From contig CAVXYW010000001.1 in NCBI GenBank assembly GCA_963766295.1, positions 186,001-250,000 on the forward strand: DNA of 64,000 bases. Direction: 5' to 3'. Source of the stretch: JBBDRJ01 sp963766295 (GTDB lineage Bacteria; Actinomycetota; JAICYB01). The translations under genes were made by a program, and so were the position numbers. Shown here piece by piece: positions 16,498 through 24,196 of the stretch (within the stretch, counting starts at the first letter, position 1; the number at the start of each line of letters is the position of its first letter). The notes under the pieces were generated by a model. It saw only the letters and a list, made by a program, of their open reading frames with translations. It was not told the DNA's origin and made no database searches.

Positions 16498-17651
16498 TGG
16501 CGAATCCCTGTGCCGTCATCGGCATCGGACAAACCAAGCACGACACCAAGCGCGAAGACTGCTCTCAGATCGACCTCGTGAGAGAGGCAGCCGTGCGGGC
16601 ACTCCAGGACGCCGACCTCACGTGGAAGGACATCGACGCCGTCGTCATCGGTAAAGCTCCGGACACCTTCGAGGGCGTGATGATGCCCGAGCTGTTCCTC
16701 GCCGATGCGCTTGGTGCAGTGGGCAAGCCGATGATGCGCGTGCACACGGCCGGAAGCGTCGGCGGATCGACGGCGTTGGTCGCGGCAAGCCTCATCCAAG
16801 CCGGCGTGCACGATCGAGTTCTAACAGTCGCTTACGAAAAGCAATCCGAATCGGACGCGATGTGGGCGCTGTCTATGCGCATCCCCTTCTCTCCGCCGCT
16901 TGTCGCCGGCGCCGGCGGATACTTCGCTCCGCACATCCGTGAATACATCCGGCGCTCTAAAGCACCGGATGACATCGGCATAAAGGTGGCGGTGAAGGAC
17001 CGTCTCAACGGCGTGAAGAATCCGTACGCCCACCTCCACCTGCCCGACATCACCTACGAAGAGGTCCGCGACTCGCTGATGCTGTGGGCCCCGATTCGCT
17101 ACCTCGAGACCTGCCCCTCGTCGGACGGAGCCTGCGCACTGGTTCTTGCGAGTGAGTCGGCAGCGAAAGCACCGGCTCCTCCCGCCTGGGTGCACGGCAC
17201 AGCGATGCGTTCGGAACCGACGATGTTCGCCGGCCGCGACGAAGTGAACCCTGTCGCCGGACAGGAGTGCGCGCGCGACGTCTATTCGCAGGCGGGGATC
17301 ACGGATCCGCGCAAAGAGATCGACGCCGCCGAGATCTACGTCCCGTTCAGCTGGTTCGAAGCGATGTGGATGGAGAACCTGCACTTCGCACCGGAAGGTG
17401 AGGGCTGGAAGATGACCGACACCGGCGCAACCGCGATGGACGGCGACATGCCGATCAATCCGTCCGGTGGCGTCATGTGCTCGAACCCCATCGGGGCATC
17501 GGGGATGCTTCGCTTCGCCGAGGCGGCCATGCAGGTGCGCGGTCAGGGCGGCGAGCACCAGATCGACGGAGCGAGAATCGCGATGGGCCACGCGTACGGC
17601 GGCGGCTCGCAGTACTACGCGATGTGGATCGTTGGAGCCGCCAAGCCCTAA
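16497..17651 (+). CDS. Thiolase-fold protein lacking the catalytic cysteine (Ltp3-like)
   Basis: A 384-residue thiolase homologue starting MANPCAVIGIGQT. The nucleophile region reads RVHTAGSVGGSTAL, without Cys, and the C-terminal motif is NPSGGVMCSNPIGASG with Asn for the GHP His; the end GHAYGGGSQYYAMWIVG is distinctive of the Ltp3-like subgroup. It starts one base inside the previous stop. Together with the preceding gene it resembles the Rv3522-Rv3523 pair. Probably a heteromeric acyl-CoA-processing complex. The stop overlaps the convergent zinc permease gene by 4 bp. Confidence 0.87.
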   Translation: MANPCAVIGIGQTKHDTKREDCSQIDLVREAAVRALQDADLTWKDIDAVVIGKAPDTFEGVMMPELFLADALGAVGKPMMRVHTAGSVGGSTALVAASLIQAGVHDRVLTVAYEKQSESDAMWALSMRIPFSPPLVAGAGGYFAPHIREYIRRSKAPDDIGIKVAVKDRLNGVKNPYAHLHLPDITYEEVRDSLMLWAPIRYLETCPSSDGACALVLASESAAKAPAPPAWVHGTAMRSEPTMFAGRDEVNPVAGQECARDVYSQAGITDPRKEIDAAEIYVPFSWFEAMWMENLHFAPEGEGWKMTDTGATAMDGDMPINPSGGVMCSNPIGASGMLRFAEAAMQVRGQGGEHQIDGARIAMGHAYGGGSQYYAMWIVGAAKP

Positions 17652-18472
17652 CCGCCGGTCGTCACCACAGTCGTAGAGCCGCGCTTGACGACGGCGACCA
17701 CAGCGAAGAACGCGGCGCAGACCAGAACGATTGTCCCGCCGGGAGCCAAGGCCCAGACCCGTGCGGCGGCGAGGCCGACGATCACCGACGCCATGCCGAT
17801 GACGACAGACCAGCGCAGTGTGTTCCTGAAGGAATTGGACAAGAGCTGAGCCGAAGCCACCGGCAGAACCATCAGTGCGGCAACGAGAAGCAGCCCGACG
17901 ATGCGCATGGAAGCGACGATGGTTACCGCCGTAAGGACGGCCAGCATCATGTTGAGCAAACGGGCGGGAACGCCGGCGACGCCGGCCCACTCCTCGTCCA
18001 TCACCAACCCGAACAAGGCGCGACGGGACAGGCTGATCGCACAGACGACGACCGCTCCAAGGATCGCGATCGTCAACAGTTCGCCGGGATCGACCGTCAG
18101 GACCGACCCGAACAAGTAGGAGAAAAGGCCAGCGTTGAGAGATTTGTCGAGACCTGCCAGGACTACGCCACCGGCGATGCCGGTGTAGAAGAACAACGCA
18201 AGCGCAACGTCACCACTGGCTTGAGCGCGACTTCGCAACCTCTCCATCGCTACCGCGGCTAGGACGGAAAGGATGAGAGCCGTCCAGACGGGCCAGATGT
18301 TGGCCAGTAGCCCGCCCGCGACGCCGGCGAAAGCTACGTGACCAATGCCGTCTCCCATCAAAGCCATGCGGCGCTGAACCAGGAAGGTCCCGATCAGCGG
18401 AGCCGTAGCGCCGACAATTACACCGGCCGCTAGAGCGAGCTGCATGTACTCGCGATCAAAGGGCCACGGCAT
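17648..18472 (-). CDS. Metal ABC transporter permease (ZnuB-like)
   Basis: A 274-residue membrane protein with about eight hydrophobic helices of the ABC-3 family; MALMGDGIGHVAFAGVAGG is the conserved segment after the second helix. It forms the channel for Zn2+ (possibly Mn2+) delivered by the binding protein. Last gene of znuA-znuC-znuB, 2 bp after the ATPase stop. Zn specificity is inferred from the neighbouring Zur-type regulator and its box. Confidence 0.9.
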   Translation of the reverse strand: MPWPFDREYMQLALAAGVIVGATAPLIGTFLVQRRMALMGDGIGHVAFAGVAGGLLANIWPVWTALILSVLAAVAMERLRSRAQASGDVALALFFYTGIAGGVVLAGLDKSLNAGLFSYLFGSVLTVDPGELLTIAILGAVVVCAISLSRRALFGLVMDEEWAGVAGVPARLLNMMLAVLTAVTIVASMRIVGLLLVAALMVLPVASAQLLSNSFRNTLRWSVVIGMASVIVGLAAARVWALAPGGTIVLVCAAFFAVVAVVKRGSTTVVTTGG

Positions 18473-18474
18473 GT

Positions 18475-19233
18475 CTACCGAAGCTCCTCGAGCCAGGCCG
18501 GCAGGTCTTCGGCATGAACACCGAGACTCACACCGGACTCGATGAGTTGCTGCGGCGTACCGTCGAAGCGGACGCGATTGCGCAGAACGATCACACGATC
18601 GAGGTCTCCTGCGACAGAGCTGAGCTCATGCGATACGAGCAGCACTGAACCATCGTGTGCAAGAACGTGGTGGACGAGGGCGTCGCGAAATCGGGCCTGG
18701 GCTTCGGAATCGACGCCGGCGATGGGTTCGTCCAACACGAGCAGCTCTGGTTCGCTGGCCAGAGCTCGGGCGATGAACGCCCGCTGTTGCTGACCACCGG
18801 AGAGTTCGCTTACTCGCTTATCGCGCAATGACTCGAGCTCAACGATCTCGAGGGCGTGGGCGATCGCTCCGCGATCCTTGGCTCCCACTCTTCGCCACCA
18901 CCGACCCCGCGCGAGCCGGCCGGTTGTGACGATCTCCTCAACGGTCGCGGGAAGACTGGCTGCCAGTTGCGGACGCTGGGGAACGTAGCCAAGCCTCCAC
19001 CTGTCGCGGAAGCGTTGTGGATCCTCGCCGAAGAGCATGGCTCGCCCAGCACTTGGTCGGAGCAAACCCAGAATCAGCCTCACAAGCGTCGTTTTGCCCG
19101 ATCCGTTGGGGCCGACGAGGGCAACGAATTCGCGTCGCCCAACACCGATCGACACATCCTCGACGACGGACTGACCGTTGTAGGCAAAGGAAATGCCATC
19201 GGTTTGGAGGATCGCCCCGTTTTCGGGAGTCAC
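18475..19233 (-). CDS. Metal ABC transporter ATP-binding protein (ZnuC-like)
   Basis: ABC ATPase of 252 residues: Walker A GPNGSGKTT, signature LSGGQQQRAFIARALA, Walker B LLVLDEP and the switch His in LVSHEL are all present. It energises the importer. I choose the GTG at 19233 because it forms a GTGA overlap with the znuA stop; a TTG two codons upstream is possible. Part of the znuACB operon. Confidence 0.92.
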   Translation of the reverse strand: MTPENGAILQTDGISFAYNGQSVVEDVSIGVGRREFVALVGPNGSGKTTLVRLILGLLRPSAGRAMLFGEDPQRFRDRWRLGYVPQRPQLAASLPATVEEIVTTGRLARGRWWRRVGAKDRGAIAHALEIVELESLRDKRVSELSGGQQQRAFIARALASEPELLVLDEPIAGVDSEAQARFRDALVHHVLAHDGSVLLVSHELSSVAGDLDRVIVLRNRVRFDGTPQQLIESGVSLGVHAEDLPAWLEELR

Positions 19234-20147
19234 CGGCAACCGAGACCTGAGCGCAGAGCTTCGAGGTTCTCTCGCATGACGCTCGCGTAGTCTTCGCCGT
19301 TTCCGATCTGCTCGGACGTAAGTCCTTCGATGGGATCAAGAACGCCGACTTCCGCCCCCGTCTCTCTTGCAAGGGTTTTCGCCACATCGGCGGTAACGAG
19401 CGTCTCGTAATAGATGGTCGTGACGTCATGCTCTTCGACGAAATCCGCGAGCTCTGCAAGTCGCTCCGCGTCCGGCTCGGCCTCTGGAGAAAGGCCGGCG
19501 ATGGAATTCTGACCCAGGCCAAAACGGTCGGCGAGATACCCGAACGACGCGTGGCTCGTGACGAAGATGTGGCGGTCGCAAACGCTTAGCCCTTCCTCGA
19601 ATTCTTCGTCGAGCTCTTCGAGAGCGTCGGTGTACACACCAGCGCCGTTCCTATAGTTGCCGGCATTGTCGGGGTCGGCCTTCGTCAGGACGCGAGCTAT
19701 CCGTTCGGCCGCGGCGGCCCACTGCGCTGGATCTAACCAGATGTGCGGGTCGGCTGGTCCCGTCCCCGAGTGATCGGCTTCTCCGTCATCATCGTCATCG
19801 ATCGCCCGGACCGGCGCATCATCGAGGACGTCGAGGACCACTCCTGTCGCGCGGTCGAGAGCTTCTTCGAGCGCGGGCTGGAATCCGCCGCCGACATGAA
19901 GGACTACGTCGGCATCGATGACATCGTCGAACTGATCCGTGGTGAGTTCGATGTCGTGAGGCTCGGCCCCCGGAGGCGTGAGGTTCTTCACCTCGACGCG
20001 ATTACCGCCGATCTGTTTGGCGGCTTCCTCAAGGGGATAGAAAGCGGCGACAACTTTGAGACGGCCCTCGCTTCGCTCCGGTGAGTCCTGCGCGCAGCCG
20101 ACAAGAACCAGGCCCGAGAGAGCCAAGCCGACGGCCAACACCCGCAT
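19230..20147 (-). CDS. Zinc ABC transporter substrate-binding lipoprotein (ZnuA-like)
   Basis: A 305-residue cluster A-I binding protein. The signal peptide ends in a lipobox LVGC with Cys18, so it is anchored on the outer face of the membrane. An acidic/His stretch (DDDDDGEADHS) mid-chain is typical of ZnuA metal-loading loops. Conserved His residues for Zn are expected in AEPHDIELT, DPHIWLDP and HASFGYL. First gene of the znuACB operon, divergent from zur with the regulator box between them. Confidence 0.92.
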   Translation of the reverse strand: MRVLAVGLALSGLVLVGCAQDSPERSEGRLKVVAAFYPLEEAAKQIGGNRVEVKNLTPPGAEPHDIELTTDQFDDVIDADVVLHVGGGFQPALEEALDRATGVVLDVLDDAPVRAIDDDDDGEADHSGTGPADPHIWLDPAQWAAAAERIARVLTKADPDNAGNYRNGAGVYTDALEELDEEFEEGLSVCDRHIFVTSHASFGYLADRFGLGQNSIAGLSPEAEPDAERLAELADFVEEHDVTTIYYETLVTADVAKTLARETGAEVGVLDPIEGLTSEQIGNGEDYASVMRENLEALRSGLGCR

Positions 20148-20165
20148 CGCTGCTCTCCGTTGATT

Positions 20166-20178
20166 GAGAATGATTATC
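20166..20178. promoter_or_regulatory. Zur/Fur-type box between znuA and zur
   Basis: GAGAAT-G-ATTATC, a 6-1-6 dyad with one mismatched pair, in the 48-bp gap between the divergent znuA and zur starts. Form and place fit a Zur box that represses both promoters when zinc is plentiful. The zur -10 box TAGACT begins 4 bp downstream. Confidence 0.7.
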
Positions 20179-20195
20179 GATATAGACTACCAGGC

Positions 20196-20624
20196 GTGCC
20201 TTCCAAGTCCGCCAACCGCCAAGAAGCGCGTGAAATGCTCGAACGGGCAGGGCTTCGGCCCACTCGTCAGCGTGTGGCCGTGATCGATGCCCTGCGCGCG
20301 CGACCTGAGGCCGTTACCGCACAAGATCTGCACCACGAGCTGCGACGAACGTCCGGAGCCCCCGGGCTGGCAACGATCTACAGGACGTTGACCGCGCTAA
20401 GCACAGCGGGATATCTCGATACGTTCACGCACGAAGGAGAGCAGGGGTTCCGGCTGTGCGGTCCGGATCACCACCACCACCTCGTGTGCCGATCATGTGG
20501 ATCGGTAGAGGAAGTCGGCGCGGAAGCCGTCGAGAGCTGGGTCAAGCGGGTGGCGCGTCAGCGACGATTCAAGGTGCTGGGTCACACCGTCGACGTTTAC
20601 GGACTATGCGCCGCTTGCGGCTAA
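20196..20624 (+). CDS. zur: Fur-family zinc uptake regulator (Zur)
   Basis: A 142-residue Fur-family repressor. The N-terminal winged helix includes LRPTRQRVAVIDAL and GLATIYRTLTAL; the metal-binding C-terminal domain has HHHHLVCRSCG and a final CAACG giving the structural Zn site. The GTG start is chosen because TAGACT lies exactly 7 nt before it; a TTG at 20160 would put the Zur box inside the gene. Adjacent to znuACB, which supports Zur over Fur or Nur. Its stop overlaps by 4 bp the convergent protease gene. Confidence 0.9.
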   Translation: MPSKSANRQEAREMLERAGLRPTRQRVAVIDALRARPEAVTAQDLHHELRRTSGAPGLATIYRTLTALSTAGYLDTFTHEGEQGFRLCGPDHHHHLVCRSCGSVEEVGAEAVESWVKRVARQRRFKVLGHTVDVYGLCAACG

Positions 20625-22732
20625 CTCAGCGCCTTTAGCGCATCCTCCAGCGTGCTGACACCGACCACGTCCAGACCTGAAGTTCTCGCGTCTCGGACTT
20701 CGTCCTCAGGCACGAGGAAGAGATCGGCTCCCGCGCGCGTGGCCGAGATCGCCTTTTCCTCGAGACCTCCGACGGGACCGACGCGTCCATCGAGATCGAT
20801 GGTGCCGGTGGTTGCCACATCGCGACCGTCGGCGACGTTGGCACCTTCGATCAAGTCGTATATCGCCAGCGCATAAGCGAGGCCTGCAGACGGACCCCCG
20901 ATCTCCCGCTCACGGAACGTGATGTCGAAGGGCAACTCGACATCGAAGTCACGGGTCTCGAGCAGCACGCCGATCCCGGGCGCGCCTTCGACGACCCCTT
21001 CGCGGCTCGTGAGCTCAAACGTCCTTTCGCGATCGTCGCGTTCGACCGTGATCTCGAAACGGGTACCACGCGGCCTCGATCGGATCGGACGTCCGACGTC
21101 GTCGGCGAGAAGAACGGGCTGTCCGTCCACCTCCGTTATCACGTCGCCTTCTTCGAGAACCCGCGCAGCGGGAGCGCCGGGGATCACCGCGGAAACGATG
21201 GCTCCCGTTCCCTTTATGTCGACCTCCATGCCGGCAGCTTTGGCAGCAGCGGCCGCAGCGATCCGTTGCGTCTGCTCGAACAAAGTCCGTTGCTCCTCGA
21301 AGAACTCGTCGGCATCTACACCGCGCGGCACGAGGTTAGAGATTGGCGCGGTTTCCTTTCCTTGCACCACCGCGAGAAGGAACCCGAAACCGGTCGGCTG
21401 CTGAACCGACACAGAGGTCAGTAAGAAGCCGCCGTCCACGGGATCGGTGTCGGCTCCGCGGATGCTGATGTCGTCGGATACATCGAAGGACGTTCCTGGC
21501 CCGAACACCACGACGGGTGGTTGGTAGAAAATGCCTATCGCAAAGACAACAACAACGCCACCGAGGATCCACAGCAGCGGGCCGCTACGCCTGCGTGTCG
21601 GGACAACCGGATCGGGCTCCCTGATGCGCTGAAGCTCTACGGCACGAGCGATGTCGGACGGAGAAAGGATCCCAACGATGCGACCGTCGTCCATAACTGC
21701 AGCGCGGCCGGGGCCCTTCTGCAAGGCGATGGCGGCTTCCGTCAGGTCTGTGTCGGGACGCAGGGCCGGAATCTCTTCGGCTGTGACCATCACGTCGCGA
21801 ACAGTCGTCGCAGCACGCTCCTCCTGCGGCACTCGTCCGGCCCGCCGCAACGAGATCAGACCGAGCAGCTGTCCTTCGTCGACGACCGGATATGTGGAAT
21901 GCCCGCGGATGTGGGCGACGTCCTCGATGAACGACGCGATGGGCAAGTCGGGAGCAACTACTTCGGGGTTGGCCGTCATGAGATCGCGGACGCGGCGATC
22001 ACCGAGTGTGTGCCGGAACTGCGCGTAAGCGACTTCAGACTGGGCGGCCTGAAGAAGGAACCAGCCGATGAAGACGAACCAGATCCCGCCGGTGTTGGCG
22101 CCGGTAACGAACTGAAGGATCCCAACGGCCATCAAACCGATCGCAAGCACTCGGGCAAGCCGGGCAGCGCTCACCGTTGCCGCTTCGTAGCTTCCGCTTC
22201 TGTTCCAGAGATAGGCGCGAAGCACTCGCCCGCCGTCGAGCGGCAGCGCGGGGATCATGTTGAAGGCAAGAAGGACGAGGTTGATACGGGCGAGGTAGTC
22301 GGCGACACCGATCACGGGATCGGGAAGTCCGGCCGCGTCGAACGCGCCACGTATCGCAAGGAAGACTCCCCAAAGCACTGCGGTTACGGCGGGACCGGCG
22401 ATCGCGATGCGGAACTCGGCTCCCGCAGACGGAAAGTCGCCCTTGAATTTCGCAACACCGCCGAAGACCCAAAGCGAGATGCTCTCGATCTCCATCCCCT
22501 CGCGTTGAGCACGAAAGGCGTGTCCGAGCTCGTGAAGGATGATGCAACCGAAGAACAGGACGGCAGTGATGATCCCCATCGCCCAGTACGTGGTCGACTC
22601 GAGGTCCTGGTACGTGCGCGGGAAGTAGCCGGTCGCGAAGGACCACGCGAAGAGCGCGAAGACGAGCAACCAGGACCAGTTGGCGCCGATCCGGATCCCG
22701 CGGACGCGGAACAGCGTGAAGGAGGACTCCAT
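20621..22732 (-). CDS. Fusion of site-2 protease (M50), two CBS domains, PDZ and Lon-type (S16) serine protease
   Basis: A 703-residue polypeptide carrying two proteases. Residues 1-235 are a multi-helix M50 site-2 protease with zinc motif HELGH (67-71) and third ligand Asp166 in NMIPALPLDGGR. Two CBS domains follow (about 245-300 and 312-370), then one membrane helix (about 384-404). From there the protein matches the layout of the separate YlbL-like secreted proteases: a FGPGTSFDV strand, a PDZ domain (about 505-575) and a LonC domain with Ser615 in GGPSAGLAY and Lys660 in GGLEEK. All catalytic residues are in place. The start has AAGGAA upstream. Last gene of the ArsR-SdpI-ArfB operon. Confidence 0.9.
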   Translation of the reverse strand: MESSFTLFRVRGIRIGANWSWLLVFALFAWSFATGYFPRTYQDLESTTYWAMGIITAVLFFGCIILHELGHAFRAQREGMEIESISLWVFGGVAKFKGDFPSAGAEFRIAIAGPAVTAVLWGVFLAIRGAFDAAGLPDPVIGVADYLARINLVLLAFNMIPALPLDGGRVLRAYLWNRSGSYEAATVSAARLARVLAIGLMAVGILQFVTGANTGGIWFVFIGWFLLQAAQSEVAYAQFRHTLGDRRVRDLMTANPEVVAPDLPIASFIEDVAHIRGHSTYPVVDEGQLLGLISLRRAGRVPQEERAATTVRDVMVTAEEIPALRPDTDLTEAAIALQKGPGRAAVMDDGRIVGILSPSDIARAVELQRIREPDPVVPTRRRSGPLLWILGGVVVVFAIGIFYQPPVVVFGPGTSFDVSDDISIRGADTDPVDGGFLLTSVSVQQPTGFGFLLAVVQGKETAPISNLVPRGVDADEFFEEQRTLFEQTQRIAAAAAAKAAGMEVDIKGTGAIVSAVIPGAPAARVLEEGDVITEVDGQPVLLADDVGRPIRSRPRGTRFEITVERDDRERTFELTSREGVVEGAPGIGVLLETRDFDVELPFDITFREREIGGPSAGLAYALAIYDLIEGANVADGRDVATTGTIDLDGRVGPVGGLEEKAISATRAGADLFLVPEDEVRDARTSGLDVVGVSTLEDALKALS

Positions 22733-22769
22733 CTCGTTTCCTTATACACGTACAGACGCTGGACCGCGC

Positions 22770-23201
22770 TCAGTCGTCCGGTTCTACGCGCCTTTCACGC
22801 TTGCGCCGCGAGCGAAGTCGCTTCTCCTTCAAGCGGCGCTCCTTAGCCGCCTTGCTCGGCCTGGACGGCCGTCGCTTCGGAGGCGGCGGTTTCAGGGCCT
22901 CCGCCATGAGTCGCCTGAACCGCTCGATCGCCGCTTCTCGATTCGCTCCCTGCGTGCGTGATTCGGATGAAACGATGTGGAGCTTGCCGTCGGAGTCGAG
23001 ACGGGAAGCCAAGCGCTGCAGCGCACGAGTTCGCTGTACGGGACCAAGCGAGGAAGAACCCGCAACATCGAAGACCAACTCGACTTGAGTTTCACGACGA
23101 TTGACGTTCTGTCCGCCCGGACCTCCGGAACGAGAGAACCTGAAATGGATCTCACGTCCGGGGACAACGCACGAGCGACTGATGCGGACGTCGTCTGTCA
23201 C
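22770..23201 (-). CDS. arfB: ArfB/YaeJ-type ribosome-rescue peptidyl-tRNA hydrolase
   Basis: A 143-residue release-factor-like protein. SGGPGGQNVNR holds the catalytic GGQ (29-31), and a long Lys/Arg-rich C-terminal tail is the part that in ArfB enters the empty mRNA channel of stalled ribosomes. No codon-recognition domain is present. The start GTG overlaps the SdpI stop (GTGA). Rescue of non-stop ribosomes is the known role of the family. Its place in a membrane-stress-like operon is unusual. Confidence 0.9.
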   Translation of the reverse strand: MTDDVRISRSCVVPGREIHFRFSRSGGPGGQNVNRRETQVELVFDVAGSSSLGPVQRTRALQRLASRLDSDGKLHIVSSESRTQGANREAAIERFRRLMAEALKPPPPKRRPSRPSKAAKERRLKEKRLRSRRKRERRVEPDD

Positions 23202-23857
23202 GTTCGCACTTCTCTCCTTGGTCGTCCGAGCCGAACCCAGAGAACGTAGGAATACGTGATAGGGATCGCCGCGATGATTGCGATCGCCATTACCCAGGAC
23301 ACTGATCGGATCCACTCGATCGGTTGGAGCCCTCCGACGGCCAGCAGAACTCCGCCGCCGATCATCGCCCAAGCTCCGACCCTATGCGTGGCTTGCCAGA
23401 CGCGATCGGAACTGAGCGTCCACGGAGTGCGGATCCCCACCAACCAGTTCGGACGCACGCGCGGCATGAGGTTGCCGATGCCTACAAAGAGCGCGCCGGC
23501 AAGGATCGGAAACGCACGAGCGGAATCGATCGGCCAGCCCAATGCTAGGCCGAGCATCAAAACATGCAGCGCTCCAAGCATCACCACTAAGAGGTTGATC
23601 ACGGCCCAAAGCGTGTCCCGGTGCTTCTCGTGACTCTCTCGGCGTGGATCGGTGCGGACGGCAACGGCAACGAGTACTGGGATGGCGATCATCAGCAGCG
23701 GCAATACCCCAGCCGCGGCAAGCCTGGATGCGTAGCCGTTCGGCTCGAACTCGATGTTCCAGTGGATCGCCACTCGTTCGGGTAGGCGCGAATAAACCGC
23801 CAACGAGAAGGCGATTGCTCCTGCCGTAGCGATCCAACCCACCCAAGGCCTACGCAT
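23198..23857 (-). CDS. SdpI/YhfL-family membrane protein (DUF1648-like N-terminus)
   Basis: A 219-residue protein with about six membrane helices. The N-terminal half has the DUF1648 pattern (LPERVAIHWNIEFEPNGYAS), and the C-terminal half the SdpI signature GIRTPWTLSSDRVWQATHR. In Bacillus, SdpI gives immunity to the SdpC toxin and sequesters the ArsR-type repressor SdpR at the membrane. The gene overlaps the ArsR gene by 8 bp, reproducing the sdpR-sdpI pairing; no SdpC-type toxin is seen nearby, so sensing of another membrane-active compound is possible. Confidence 0.87.
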   Translation of the reverse strand: MRRPWVGWIATAGAIAFSLAVYSRLPERVAIHWNIEFEPNGYASRLAAAGVLPLLMIAIPVLVAVAVRTDPRRESHEKHRDTLWAVINLLVVMLGALHVLMLGLALGWPIDSARAFPILAGALFVGIGNLMPRVRPNWLVGIRTPWTLSSDRVWQATHRVGAWAMIGGGVLLAVGGLQPIEWIRSVSWVMAIAIIAAIPITYSYVLWVRLGRPRREVRT

Positions 23858-24128
23858 TCCTCGTCCTCCTCCTTCTTCCGCCGAGCTCCATCAAATTCGC
23901 GACCACCTCCTGGAGGACGGTCGTGTTGAGCGAGTAAAGGATGTTCTGTCCATCGCGTTCGGCCAGGACCAGGTCTGCGTTCTTCAAGACGTTGAGGTGG
24001 TGCGATACCGACGCCCACGCCATTTCGAATTCCCCCGCAATCTCCCCCGCCGTGAGGTCACCGTCCCTCAACATCTCCAGGATCCTTCGGCGCGTGGGGT
24101 CCGCAAGCGCCTTGTAGGAACCGTCCAT
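23850..24128 (-). CDS. ArsR-family regulator (SdpR-like)
   Basis: A 92-residue winged-helix repressor: ALADPTRRRILEMLRDGDLTAGEIA, helix-turn-helix WASVSHHLNVLKNADLV and wing ERDGQNILYSL. No metal-binding CxC is present, so it is of the SdpR/autorepressor type. TAGGCT lies 8 nt before the ATG (leaderless-type). An inverted repeat covers this box. First gene of the operon with SdpI, ArfB and the double protease. Confidence 0.92.
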   Translation of the reverse strand: MDGSYKALADPTRRRILEMLRDGDLTAGEIAGEFEMAWASVSHHLNVLKNADLVLAERDGQNILYSLNTTVLQEVVANLMELGGRRRRTRNA

Positions 24129-24131
24129 AGA

Positions 24132-24153
24132 TATTTAGCCTATCATCTAAATA
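24132..24153. promoter_or_regulatory. ArsR/SdpR-like operator
   Basis: TATTTAG-CCTATCAT-CTAAATA, seven-base perfect arms with an 8-base spacer, 3 bp before the ArsR start and over its -10 box. It is the AT-richest spot of the region. Probably the autorepression site of the arsR-sdpI operon. Confidence 0.65.
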
Positions 24154-24196
24154 ACTCGTTGCAGATGAACCCTGATCAATGTCGTCGGATGAGCCT

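Noticed and set aside
16821..17990. 389-codon open frame on the minus strand across the thiolase/znuB boundary
   Set aside because: Arg/His-rich product antisense to a well-supported thiolase homologue and out of frame with znuB.
20160..20195. Upstream TTG start for zur
   Set aside because: Would place the Zur box and the -10 element inside the coding sequence; the GTG at 20196 fits the leaderless spacing.
21521..22846. 441-codon open frame on the plus strand
   Set aside because: Mirror frame of the protease fusion; no domain or start-site support.
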